Assembly (NCBI GenBank): GCA_018713805.1
Contig: DVOF01000015.1
Coordinates: 1 to 6,007 of the forward strand
From: Candidatus Aphodoplasma excrementigallinarum
GTDB lineage: Bacteria > Bacillota > Clostridia > UBA1381 > UMGS1253
Direction of reading: 5' to 3'
DNA length: 6,007 nucleotides
A program made the position numbers and the translations under genes. Shown piece after piece: positions 1-5,978 of this stretch; position 1 is the stretch's first letter, and each line of letters begins with the position of its first letter. Below the pieces are notes generated by a model, which had not been told where the DNA came from, searched no databases, and saw nothing but the letters and a program-made list of their open reading frames with translations.

Positions 1-177
1 GCCCGTGTCAACGCGTACCCAGTAGAGGAACTCCCCGCCCGGCGCCGCGTTTGCCGTCACCGTCACGTCGCTGCCCTGCGCAAGCGTCCGCGTTGCGCCG
101 GTGCTAAGGTCTGCCTCGCCGTCCGGCCCGCTGTAGCTGATTGTACCAGCGCCCGTTGCGCTGAATTGTACTTCGTA
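1..177 (-). other. Start of a divergent InlB B-repeat-like domain (residues 1930-1988, cut by the window)
   Basis: After the linker P-P-D-P-D-V-P-S the sequence reads Y1930-E-V-Q-F-S-A-T-G-A-G-T, then Q-G-S-D-V-T-V-T-A-N-A and F-L-Y-W1982. This is the pattern of divergent InlB B-repeats ('G.v......G..vt..A.p..gy.f..W'). These usually come in tandem near the C-terminus of clostridial surface proteins, often before SLH domains. Only the first repeat is visible, so the number of copies and the anchor are unknown. Confidence 0.7.
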
Positions 178-3100
178 GCTCGGTACGTCCGGGTCGGGCG
201 GCGTAACGCTTCCGCCGGACGTTGTGAAGCTTGCACCAACAGACATTTTTTGACCAGCCAAATCCGTTACCGTGTCAGCTAAAGCCACATTATATTCGGT
301 ATCAGCCTTTAAAGCGCCTGATGCGAAATGGATCGTAAAGTGGTCAGGATTAATGGGGTCAAAGTCTACCGACGATACCTCTGCCTGCTCGCCGCCAGCC
401 GCCGTTACGATAACGTCGTCTGCATCAATCCCCGTCGTGCTGTCAATCGCATGACTCATCAATACTTCGACAGACGCATCCAATGCAAGATCTGTTTTTT
501 TCATAATGCGGAGCTTCAGCTCTGCCGGTACATAAATCTGAATATCGTCGACATAAGCCGTGTCCTGCGGCCCGTTTACCAATGCAGTAACAAAGCCAAT
601 ATCAACCTTTTTGTTTGTTGCATACGTCGTCCCGCTCAGATCGAATGCATTGTTTTCTACTGTCAGGGTAGCGGGATTTCCCTCTGCGTCCTTGACGCCG
701 CTCACTACGATTTTTACGCTCGAATTTTCTAAATCCGCTTCATTCGGTGTGACATACATGTCATAGCGGATCCATGTGTTCGGCTCCCAGCTGCCTTCCA
801 GTACCGTTTCTCCCGGTCCAATCCATGTTCCGCCGGTGCTGATAACGCCGCCCGGACTGAAGCAAAGCAAAGGCCGGATTCCCTTTCTTCCTGTTTCGAT
901 GTTGTCCCCTTGCACATAGCCCAATCCACCGCGGTCATGCGCCACAATGCAGTGATACATATCCTGCGCCATGTTCAGGTATGCCTTACCCGAAATCACG
1001 AATGGCTGGCTTGCGTCAATGGGCGCGTTCATAAACGGATAGTAAGTGCTCGTGTTGTCGTCCCAATACTGTGCCACGGTATTGTTTTCATCGACCGGAT
1101 CCGCAGCAATCCGAATGCCCATAGTTGCCCTGTTATCTACATAATCCCATTCGCCGTACGGAATAGAGCTGCCTACCGTACCGTCGAACGAATCGTTTAC
1201 CATATAATCCTGCATTGGAGGCAGCGGAACATCCTCTTCGCCGATGATGGTTACGGTTCTGAACTGGGATTTTACAAACCCGGCCTGCGCATATACGCGG
1301 TAAGAACCTTTTTCTTCCGGCATAAGGGTAAAGGTCGTTCCCGTCTCGGGCTGCAGCTCGCCGTTTACATACCAGTGGATGTCGCTTTCATCCACGCCTT
1401 CCATGGCATTCGGCATATCTTCGCCCTTGTTGTCTTTGTTGATACCCACTTCAAAGACGAACGGCTCCTCCATCGTCTCGATTACATCCTGGGTTTTCTC
1501 CGGCGTATAGATGGTCAGGTTTTTGATTGCCGACTCTTCCATAGCATCGGCCTTGGTGATGACAATATCCCCTTCGTTGGGATATACATTGTACATAATG
1601 TAGTACTTACCATCTTCTTCAAAGACTTCCGCCGTCTGTGTGCCGAGGTTCTGCTCGATCTTTGCGTACCGCCAATCCGCCGGAACCTCGCTCTTTAGGG
1701 TCAGCGCATAATTAAACAGAGCCGGGTCTAAATCATGTGTTAATGTAATAACACGGCTGGTCTTAGTTGCATTATCTACCAGCGTTGCATTCTGACGTTC
1801 CCGCATATAGCGGATAACATCGTCAAACTTAGCAACCCAAATCTTGCCTTCCTCCTGCAGCTGGCTTACATACTGCAAATGTTTCTCTGCAATGTCGTGC
1901 GGAATGGGGCGATATGCGTGAATACCGTGATCATTTACATAATCTCCCGAACCTGTTCCATCGTCCCAGCAGATCGAATGCCACATTTCTACCAACCATG
2001 TGTTGGTATCTATCGCATGGTCAACCCATGTGTTCATCGACTCTGCCGTTTCGCCATCGTAAGGGAGCGAATTATCCCACCATGTATCCCCACTGCGGCC
2101 AACTACACCCTGAACCTTAATATCATAATACTCTTCTTCCGTCATATCCAGGCTGTTCCAGCCGCGCGTGCCGGCACGGGAAGCATAGTAGTACTGGGAG
2201 AGCAAGGCGCTGCCCGCCTCAGTCATGACGCCATTGCCGGGGCCATAGGACAGAACATCCTGCCCCGGGAAAAAGTCACGCAAAAACTCCTGCGACCCAA
2301 TAATTTCCTGCTCCAGATTCGCGTCCAACCCCGCCTCTGTGGTAGGATGCGTATAAGAATGGCTGATAATATCGAGAATGCCGTTTTCCGTCATTTCCAG
2401 GGCATTCTGCGCATAAAGCTCATCACTCAGCATAGTGGTGCAGATATTGAGCCCTGTCCCAACCAAATTGTATTTCTCGAACCAAGGGCGGAAATACCGG
2501 TCGGTGGACTGGCCATAGCCGTCATCCATGGTGATGGTATATATTGCGTCCTTGCCGTCTTTGACCTTCAAGATTTCGGTGCTAAGCTCCAGCTTATCTG
2601 AGTAAGTAATCTCACGCACCGGAATCAGAAGGTTTTTGTCCTCGAGGTTGTCATACAAATACGCCTTTAAAACAACGCCTGGAACCTCTTCTACATCCGT
2701 CTCCAGCGTTACGCTGAGCGTCCCTGCGTCGGTCACCGTCTGCGGCTCGCTTTCCTTGCTCTGTACCAGGGCTCCGTCTTTGTACTCTTCCAATACCAGT
2801 ACCATCGGCTGCCCCGTTACGGTATAGACCTCCGCCGTCGCGCTTGCCGTGCCGGCGTAGAGCTGGTTCACGACTCTGCCGTTGATTGCAATATCAAGCT
2901 GGCTGCGGAGCGCTTCCCCAATGGGGTATATGCTCTGATTGCGGCCATCCGCCGCCGTAGTAACAAGCTCCATTCCTTCCGCCACTGCCGTTTGACCAGA
3001 TACAATCCCGCCTTCGCTGTCATAAACCGCAGCGCTTGCGCCCTCCGGCAGCGTCAGCAGCGCCAGAAGCTCATCTACCGTGGACGCGCCGTAGCCCGAG

Positions 3101-5964
3101 ATCATCCCGTCCTCGCCGATGATATCTTTGGAAGACGTCACCGAAGACTGCATCTCTGCCACATCGATTGCATTGATGTCGTAAATCTGATAGAGCGCAA
3201 AGTTATCCATCCATGTATTGCGCTCGCTGGTTGCCGAAGAACCGGCCGACAGAATCAGATCAATGATATGGTCGAAGCTGTTTAACATAGTAAGGCTTGT
3301 CTCCATCACTTTTTCGCCGTTGATATAGAGCACGCCCTGCTTTGTCGTGCAGTCCAAGCCAATCGTCATCCGGTACCACTTGTTTATCTCATAGCTTCCG
3401 GCTGACTGCATGTTGAACTGGATTACACCTGTTTCCGTAAAGTTAATTAGGTTGTTGTATTGCCACTGATTCCCGCTCGCATCCTGAAAACGTAGAACCA
3501 GCGCATTAAGGCCGCCCAGAGAGTCTACCTTCATGTCCCATGTAATGACGAACCGGTCGCCAATGTCCTGCTTTGTCATATTCAGCCGGCGGATGCTGAT
3601 GCCGTCTCCAGCCGCAGGCGTATAGGCATGCAGCATGCTGTTGCTGCCTTCCTTGATCCCTTCAATGTAAGCACCGTCGCCGCCATAGACGGTATAGCCG
3701 TCGAAATTGGTGTTGTTCGTCATTTTCTGGCCTACAAACCCGTCAAAGTTGTCGAATTTATATTCGGTAATCAGGTCGTAGTCGATATAATTCTTGCCAA
3801 AGGAAACGCGATACTTGATCCCTTTCCCTCTCTCGATCAAATCGGTATCCTCTAACGGCGTACCGTCAATGACGAGCTGTCCGGTATGTCCGCTGTAGAG
3901 CGTAATATTATTATAGAACACGCTTACCGGCGTCTTTACCGGCGCATAAATGGTGTGTGCGGCATTATCGTACACATACTCTGCGTCTTCAATGCCCAGC
4001 ACTTCGCCCTGCAGTGCAACCGAATACGCGTCAAACACATTGCTCTGCGTCCGGAATACAACGGTATTGCCTGCGCCTACGCTGTCGCCCGCAACCGGCG
4101 TCTCCAGCGTATCGCTGGTGTAAACGCCCGCCAATTCCGCATTAGACAGCGTCAGGTTGGAGAGGAAGTCCGCCGTAGTAGTCGCAGCAGGGATGTAAAT
4201 CATTTTATCCCTCTCGCTTACGATATAGGCGTCGTCCGCAGCCGCAACCGAAAGCTGGTCATCTGCCGGAGCGTACGCGCTGTTGTACATCTTGCAATCG
4301 TCAATCAGGAAGGTAGTATTATAGCTGCCTGCCTCGGCCGGCATGGTCTGATAAACCTTAAAGCGCTTCAGGAAATCAACCTGGCTCAGGCTGCCCAGTG
4401 CGCCCTTGTTTACCACCTGCTGGCCGTTAATATATACGTCCCACTTCGCTGTCGGCAGATAGAAGGTAGCTGCAACCTTGTACCAGTTGTTTTCCTTCCA
4501 TTTCAGGCCAGTGTCGGCGCCGTCTACCCGGATACTGCCGTCCTTTTCAAAGGAGGCCATGGTACGCATCTGCGATGCAGTATTATTCATTGGAACCTGC
4601 ACCGAGGTCGATACGTCGCTGCTCTTCATCAAAATAGACAACTCAATGCTGACCGTCTCATCTGTGATATTTTCGGGATGTTCATAGGTAAGGTTGAGTT
4701 CACCGCCGCTGCCCGTATAATTCTCAATCACAATAGCCGCGCTCTTATCGTCCGCATCCCTGCCGCTGACCCCGCTCTGCAGGGAAACAGCCGGCGCAGG
4801 GGACAGCGTGTGCCCAAGCCCAAAACCGGTCTCTTCCCGCATGGTATCCGCATCTGTGAAGGTGCTGTCGTCGAAGTCTTCGTCTAAGTAATTTTGCAAA
4901 GTAATAACGTTGAGCGTATAGTAAGCCGCCCGGCCGTCCGCATCCACCGCGCGCACATAGCCGTTCTGCAATGTGCCGCTCTGCTCGGCCCCGGTCCCGT
5001 CTACCACAAACACTTCCGACACATTCGCGCCGCCGAGGCCTTCCTTTAAGCTCTCCGGCGTCTGCGCATCGGTTGTGGTAATGGTTTTTGTTGCGTTATC
5101 GATAGAGACGCCGCCGCCTGCCTGGGTCAGTTCAACCGGCGTAATCGTAGGCGCAGTCTTGGACACGCCCACGTAGAAGTTGTCGATCCAGTTATTCGCC
5201 ATCGCATATGTTCCATCTACCAGGGCCGGCCGGAGCCAAACACGGATATTGCTGATTTTTCCAATATCCGCCATTGTGCTCTCCAGCTTAGCGCCGTCTA
5301 CTTTTTGTACCCCGTTTACATATACGTCTACTGTTGCATCCGCAGCATAAAGTACAAAGTCAAACTGCACCCATTCGTTAAGCGGCATAGAATCAAGCAG
5401 GGTAACGCCATGCGATGTTACCTTTCCCGTCCTGTTCGCAATGGAAAATGTTGACTTCAATACCTTTCTCGTTCCGCTCCCATCATTTGTATCCATCTGG
5501 AAACTGCGTTCGCCCAGCAAGCTGTCGGTTGCAAATTCAAAACCGAAGTAGAAAACGTCATCTTTCTCTAAAACTTGCCCAAAGGTGGGCTTTGGATCCG
5601 CCCCGGGTGAATACTGCAAGGCTGGCCATGTATCATTCTGTACATTCACCTCGCTTGCAGGCTTATTGTATCCGGTTGTCATTTGAAAAGCGGTATCTGT
5701 ATCAAATTTTCCAAATAAACCGTTTACACCCGCCACTTCGGAAACCCCCTGCGTAAAGCCGAGAATATCCAACCCTTCCGGCGCAACGGCGACAGTGCCG
5801 TCCCGTCCGCCAGTATAGCCGGTAAAGGCCTGTTTCCAGGAGTTTTCCGTTGCCTCAATCTGCCCTGACGTGATTTCATTCGCGCCCAGCGCGGAAATCC
5901 CGCAGCCAAGCGCCATAGACAGCGCCAGTGCAAAACAAAGCAGTTTCCTACACATTTGTTTCAT
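1..5964 (-). CDS. Giant secreted multidomain surface protein with a CE4/NodB polysaccharide deacetylase domain and four ConA/LamG-like domains (3' partial)
   Basis: I followed the minus-strand frame from the ATG at 5964..5962 to base 1 and found 1988 sense codons and no stop; the C-terminus is cut off by the window. The start is favoured by an AAAGGGGAAG ribosome site just upstream and an immediate signal peptide. The protein alternates carbohydrate-binding-type beta-sandwiches (ConA-like, residues 80-267, 358-566, 735-930, 1590-1812) with small linker modules. It has one enzymatic domain, a NodB/CE4 deacetylase (about 1135-1390) with D1147-D1148 and H1202/H1206. Enzymes of this family remove N- or O-acetyl groups from polysaccharides such as peptidoglycan, chitin-like glycans or xylan, using a divalent metal. 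Exported location is seen from the signal peptide; surface anchoring is inferred because the likely anchor region is missing. No neighbouring gene is visible, so operon context is unknown. I do not recognise a specific named gene. The reading frame, secretion and deacetylase fold are well supported; the substrate is not. Confidence 0.95.
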   Translation of the reverse strand, partial: MKQMCRKLLCFALALSMALGCGISALGANEITSGQIEATENSWKQAFTGYTGGRDGTVAVAPEGLDILGFTQGVSEVAGVNGLFGKFDTDTAFQMTTGYNKPASEVNVQNDTWPALQYSPGADPKPTFGQVLEKDDVFYFGFEFATDSLLGERSFQMDTNDGSGTRKVLKSTFSIANRTGKVTSHGVTLLDSMPLNEWVQFDFVLYAADATVDVYVNGVQKVDGAKLESTMADIGKISNIRVWLRPALVDGTYAMANNWIDNFYVGVSKTAPTITPVELTQAGGGVSIDNATKTITTTDAQTPESLKEGLGGANVSEVFVVDGTGAEQSGTLQNGYVRAVDADGRAAYYTLNVITLQNYLDEDFDDSTFTDADTMREETGFGLGHTLSPAPAVSLQSGVSGRDADDKSAAIVIENYTGSGGELNLTYEHPENITDETVSIELSILMKSSDVSTSVQVPMNNTASQMRTMASFEKDGSIRVDGADTGLKWKENNWYKVAATFYLPTAKWDVYINGQQVVNKGALGSLSQVDFLKRFKVYQTMPAEAGSYNTTFLIDDCKMYNSAYAPADDQLSVAAADDAYIVSERDKMIYIPAATTTADFLSNLTLSNAELAGVYTSDTLETPVAGDSVGAGNTVVFRTQSNVFDAYSVALQGEVLGIEDAEYVYDNAAHTIYAPVKTPVSVFYNNITLYSGHTGQLVIDGTPLEDTDLIERGKGIKYRVSFGKNYIDYDLITEYKFDNFDGFVGQKMTNNTNFDGYTVYGGDGAYIEGIKEGSNSMLHAYTPAAGDGISIRRLNMTKQDIGDRFVITWDMKVDSLGGLNALVLRFQDASGNQWQYNNLINFTETGVIQFNMQSAGSYEINKWYRMTIGLDCTTKQGVLYINGEKVMETSLTMLNSFDHIIDLILSAGSSATSERNTWMDNFALYQIYDINAIDVAEMQSSVTSSKDIIGEDGMISGYGASTVDELLALLTLPEGASAAVYDSEGGIVSGQTAVAEGMELVTTAADGRNQSIYPIGEALRSQLDIAINGRVVNQLYAGTASATAEVYTVTGQPMVLVLEEYKDGALVQSKESEPQTVTDAGTLSVTLETDVEEVPGVVLKAYLYDNLEDKNLLIPVREITYSDKLELSTEILKVKDGKDAIYTITMDDGYGQSTDRYFRPWFEKYNLVGTGLNICTTMLSDELYAQNALEMTENGILDIISHSYTHPTTEAGLDANLEQEIIGSQEFLRDFFPGQDVLSYGPGNGVMTEAGSALLSQYYYASRAGTRGWNSLDMTEEEYYDIKVQGVVGRSGDTWWDNSLPYDGETAESMNTWVDHAIDTNTWLVEMWHSICWDDGTGSGDYVNDHGIHAYRPIPHDIAEKHLQYVSQLQEEGKIWVAKFDDVIRYMRERQNATLVDNATKTSRVITLTHDLDPALFNYALTLKSEVPADWRYAKIEQNLGTQTAEVFEEDGKYYIMYNVYPNEGDIVITKADAMEESAIKNLTIYTPEKTQDVIETMEEPFVFEVGINKDNKGEDMPNAMEGVDESDIHWYVNGELQPETGTTFTLMPEEKGSYRVYAQAGFVKSQFRTVTIIGEEDVPLPPMQDYMVNDSFDGTVGSSIPYGEWDYVDNRATMGIRIAADPVDENNTVAQYWDDNTSTYYPFMNAPIDASQPFVISGKAYLNMAQDMYHCIVAHDRGGLGYVQGDNIETGRKGIRPLLCFSPGGVISTGGTWIGPGETVLEGSWEPNTWIRYDMYVTPNEADLENSSVKIVVSGVKDAEGNPATLTVENNAFDLSGTTYATNKKVDIGFVTALVNGPQDTAYVDDIQIYVPAELKLRIMKKTDLALDASVEVLMSHAIDSTTGIDADDVIVTAAGGEQAEVSSVDFDPINPDHFTIHFASGALKADTEYNVALADTVTDLAGQKMSVGASFTTSGGSVTPPDPDVPSYEVQFSATGAGTISYSGPDGEADLSTGATRTLAQGSDVTVTANAAPGGEFLYWVRVDTG
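217..525 (-). other. SbsA/Big_5-type bacterial Ig-like domain (residues 1814-1916)
   Basis: It shows the standard signature of this family: S-H-A-I-D-S-T-T-G (the usual [FS]-x-x-x-[ILMV]-x-x-x-T), a V-I-V-T strand, L-K-A-D-T-E-Y-N-V (the 'L..nt.Y.v' strand), V-T-D-L-A-G-Q-K-M (the 'v.D..Gn.m' turn) and the final S-F-T-T. Such domains form rods in S-layer and other surface proteins and are not enzymatic. A Ser/Gly/Pro/Asp linker follows at residues 1917-1928. Confidence 0.85.
529..1197 (-). other. ConA/LamG-like domain 4, diverged (residues about 1590-1812)
   Basis: It begins N1590-D-S-F1593-D-G1595-T-V-G, like domain 3, and closes Y1804-V-D-D1807-I-Q-I-Y-V. It has N1729-T-W1731-I-R-Y in the middle, but the usual [VL]-Y-[IV]-N-G hairpin is replaced by V-V-S-G. 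It carries two cysteines, C1672 and C1701, spaced so that a disulfide is possible. Of the four ConA-like domains it is the only one C-terminal to the enzyme, and its different hairpin suggests a different ligand or origin. Confidence 0.62.
1240..1542 (-). other. Ig-like domain (residues about 1475-1575)
   Basis: It contains an acidic insertion, then D-I-H-W-Y-V-N-G-E-L, T-F-T-L-M-P and G-S-Y-R-V-Y-A. The W-Y-V-N-G ... Y-R-V-Y-A arrangement is that of an Ig-like or PKD-like fold (the 'W.vdG......f....pGtY.v.' pattern). It links the deacetylase unit to ConA-like domain 4 and has no visible active site. Probably a spacer. Confidence 0.6.
1552..1767 (-). other. Beta domain trailing the deacetylase (residues 1400-1471)
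   Basis: This follows the last helix of the NodB fold. It begins R-V-I-T-L-T-H-D-L-D, contains L-T-L-K-S-E-V-P-A-D-W, and ends Y-N-V-Y-P-N-E-G-D-I-V-I. A small beta-sandwich with an L-T-L-K-[ST]-E-V-P-x-x-W signature commonly trails secreted CE4 enzymes of this type, so I treat it as part of the deacetylase unit, perhaps helping fold or substrate binding. This assignment comes from memory of the family, not a search. Confidence 0.5.
1795..2562 (-). other. NodB/CE4-type polysaccharide deacetylase domain (residues about 1135-1390)
   Basis: Motif 1 is T1145-M-D1147-D1148-G-Y, the family's TFDDG: the first Asp is the catalytic base and the second binds the metal. Motif 2 is H1202-S-Y-T-H1206, the H-[ST]-x-x-H metal pair, 54 residues later as expected. 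Motif 3 is degenerate: S1239-Y-G-P1242-G-N-G replaces R-x-P-Y/F-G, so the usual Arg is absent. A late W1328-H1329-S matches the L-x-H motif, with H1329 as the likely catalytic acid. The end, I-W1376-V-A-K-F-D-D-V-I-R-Y-M-R-E-R1390, matches the C-terminal helix of a secreted CE4 subgroup. The domain would remove acetyl groups from a polysaccharide using a divalent metal. With all metal ligands present I expect it to be active; the substrate is unknown. Confidence 0.88.
2611..2838 (-). other. Fibronectin/Ig-type beta module (residues about 1043-1118)
   Basis: This beta-rich segment runs from T-A-E-V-Y-T-V through a Q-P-M-V-L-V-L-E-E-Y-K-D-G strand pair and ends V-V-L-K-A-Y-L-Y-D-N-L. The ending resembles the 'VKAFLWD' type hairpin I know from modules in many large clostridial surface proteins and glycoside hydrolases. 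It lies immediately before the deacetylase domain and is probably a rigid spacer. The family name is not certain. Confidence 0.45.
2920..3081 (-). repeat. Linker module, copy 3 (residues 962-1015)
   Basis: The third copy starts T962-V-D-E-L-L, continues with an A-A-V-Y-D strand and a Gly turn, and ends G-M-E-L-V-T-T-A-A-D-G then I-Y-P-I1015. The final strand and A-D-G turn align well with copy 1 (A-V-D-A-D-G then Y-Y-T-L), which is the best evidence that these are repeats. It lies between ConA-like domain 3 and the module preceding the deacetylase. Confidence 0.5.
3175..3762 (-). other. ConA/LamG-like domain 3 (residues about 735-930)
   Basis: This is the clearest of the four. It starts Y735-K-F-D-N-F740-D-G742, has a W-D-M-K-V-D strand typical of this fold, then N861-K-W863-Y-R-M, L879-Y-I-N882-G883-E-K-V, and ends N916-T-W918-M-D920-N-F-A-L-Y. 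The order F-D-G, W-Y-R, L-Y-I-N-G, W-M-D-N-F matches LamG/ConA-like domains common in large secreted proteins of anaerobic bacteria. It probably binds carbohydrate beside the deacetylase domain that follows. Confidence 0.78.
3763..4011 (-). other. Unassigned beta-rich stretch (residues 652-734)
   Basis: This connects linker copy 2 to ConA-like domain 3. It is rich in Tyr, Val, Ile and Thr in alternating patterns with Gly/Asp turns (for example I-Y-A-P-V and Q-L-V-I-D-G), so one or more beta-sandwich subdomains are likely. It has no cysteine and no catalytic motif I can recognise. It makes the gap between ConA-like domains 2 and 3 longer than that between 1 and 2. Confidence 0.4.
4012..4182 (-). 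repeat. Linker module, copy 2 (residues 595-651)
   Basis: This is the second, most diverged copy of the small module: T595-T-T-A-D-F-L, a central A-G-V-Y-T strand, a Gly-rich turn, then V-V-F-R-T and a final F-D-A-Y-S-V-A-L. It follows ConA-like domain 2, as copy 1 follows domain 1. Similarity to the other copies was judged by eye and is weaker than between copies 1 and 3. Confidence 0.4.
4267..4893 (-). other. ConA/LamG-like domain 2 (residues about 358-566)
   Basis: It opens with D363-F-D-D366 and contains N492-N-W494-Y-K, followed by W508-D-V-Y-I-N513-G514 and the closing strand L553-I-D-D556-C-K-M-Y. These are the same landmarks, in the same order and spacing class, as in domains 1 and 3, which supports internal duplication or recruitment of the same fold. 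The W-Y-K...V-Y-I-N-G hairpin is typical of LamG_3-type sequences in secreted bacterial proteins. Its role is probably glycan binding; no ligand can be inferred. Confidence 0.72.
4906..5070 (-). repeat. Linker module, copy 1 (residues 299-353)
   Basis: This short beta-rich module lies between ConA-like domains 1 and 2. It starts T302-P-E-S-L, passes through an E-V-F-V-V-D strand, and ends G-Y-V-R-A-V-D-A-D-G followed by Y-Y-T-L. The same order (T-x-x-[DESF]-[LF], a V-Y/F-V-D strand, a Gly turn, then a strand ending near Y-x-[LIA]) appears in diverged form at residues 595-651 and 962-1015. I cannot name the family; Ig-like or cadherin-like small modules between catalytic and binding domains look like this. 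Confidence 0.5.
5161..5727 (-). other. ConA/LamG-like domain 1 (residues about 80-267)
   Basis: This is a beta-strand-rich segment with the landmarks of a laminin-G/concanavalin A-like sandwich: N196-E-W198 leading into a strand, then V214-Y-V-N217-G218, and a closing strand N258-W-I-D-N-F-Y-V265. The W...VYVNG...W-I-D-N pattern recurs in the later ConA-like domains of this protein. In secreted bacterial proteins such domains usually bind carbohydrate, although some are structural. No catalytic glycosidase motif (for example ExDxxE) is evident, so I read it as a binding module. Its exact N-terminal boundary is uncertain; residues 29-79 are extended and unassigned. Confidence 0.7.
5881..5964 (-). 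other. Signal peptide (residues 1-28)
   Basis: The N-terminus has a short basic stretch (K2, R6, K7), a hydrophobic core from about L8 to L19, and a small-residue region ending S-A-L-G-A before N29-E30. This is a classic Sec signal peptide with a plausible signal peptidase I cut after A28. A cysteine at position 21 follows A-L-G, which resembles a weak lipobox, but the -3 residue is Ala and -2 is Leu, so lipoprotein processing is the less likely alternative. The mature protein would be exported and then held at the surface by the unseen C-terminus, or released. Confidence 0.88.
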
Positions 5965-5968
5965 TTTT

Positions 5969-5978
5969 CTTCCCCTTT
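5969..5978 (-). promoter_or_regulatory. Ribosome binding site (Shine-Dalgarno)
   Basis: On the minus strand the sequence reads AAAGGGGAAG, a purine-rich match to the 16S anti-Shine-Dalgarno. Its GGGGA core ends six bases before the ATG at 5964..5962. This spacing favours that ATG over the in-frame ATG three codons later (5955..5953). The remaining leader up to 6007 is only 29 bases; I see no convincing -10/-35 pair or operator in it, so the promoter probably lies outside the window. Confidence 0.85.

Noticed and set aside
729..947. A 72-codon minus-strand open frame
   Set aside because: It is another frame of the same strand inside ConA-like domain 4. The true frame runs through without a stop and carries the domain motifs, so this is not a frameshift fragment.
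3886..4887. A 333-codon open frame on the plus strand
   Set aside because: It lies antisense to the long minus-strand gene. Its protein is rich in Arg, His, Ile and Val with no recognisable domain, as expected for the complement of a GC-rich coding frame, and it has no convincing ribosome site. The other plus-strand frames (for example 910-1698 and 1879-2601) fail for the same reason.
3175..5727. Glycoside hydrolase activity in the ConA-like domains
   Set aside because: The fold is shared with GH16-type enzymes, but I found no E-x-D-x-x-E catalytic motif in any of the domains, so I read them as binding modules.
5724..5933. A 69-codon minus-strand open frame near the gene start
   Set aside because: It overlaps the signal peptide and first mature residues in another frame. 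The Shine-Dalgarno site and signal peptide belong to the long frame.
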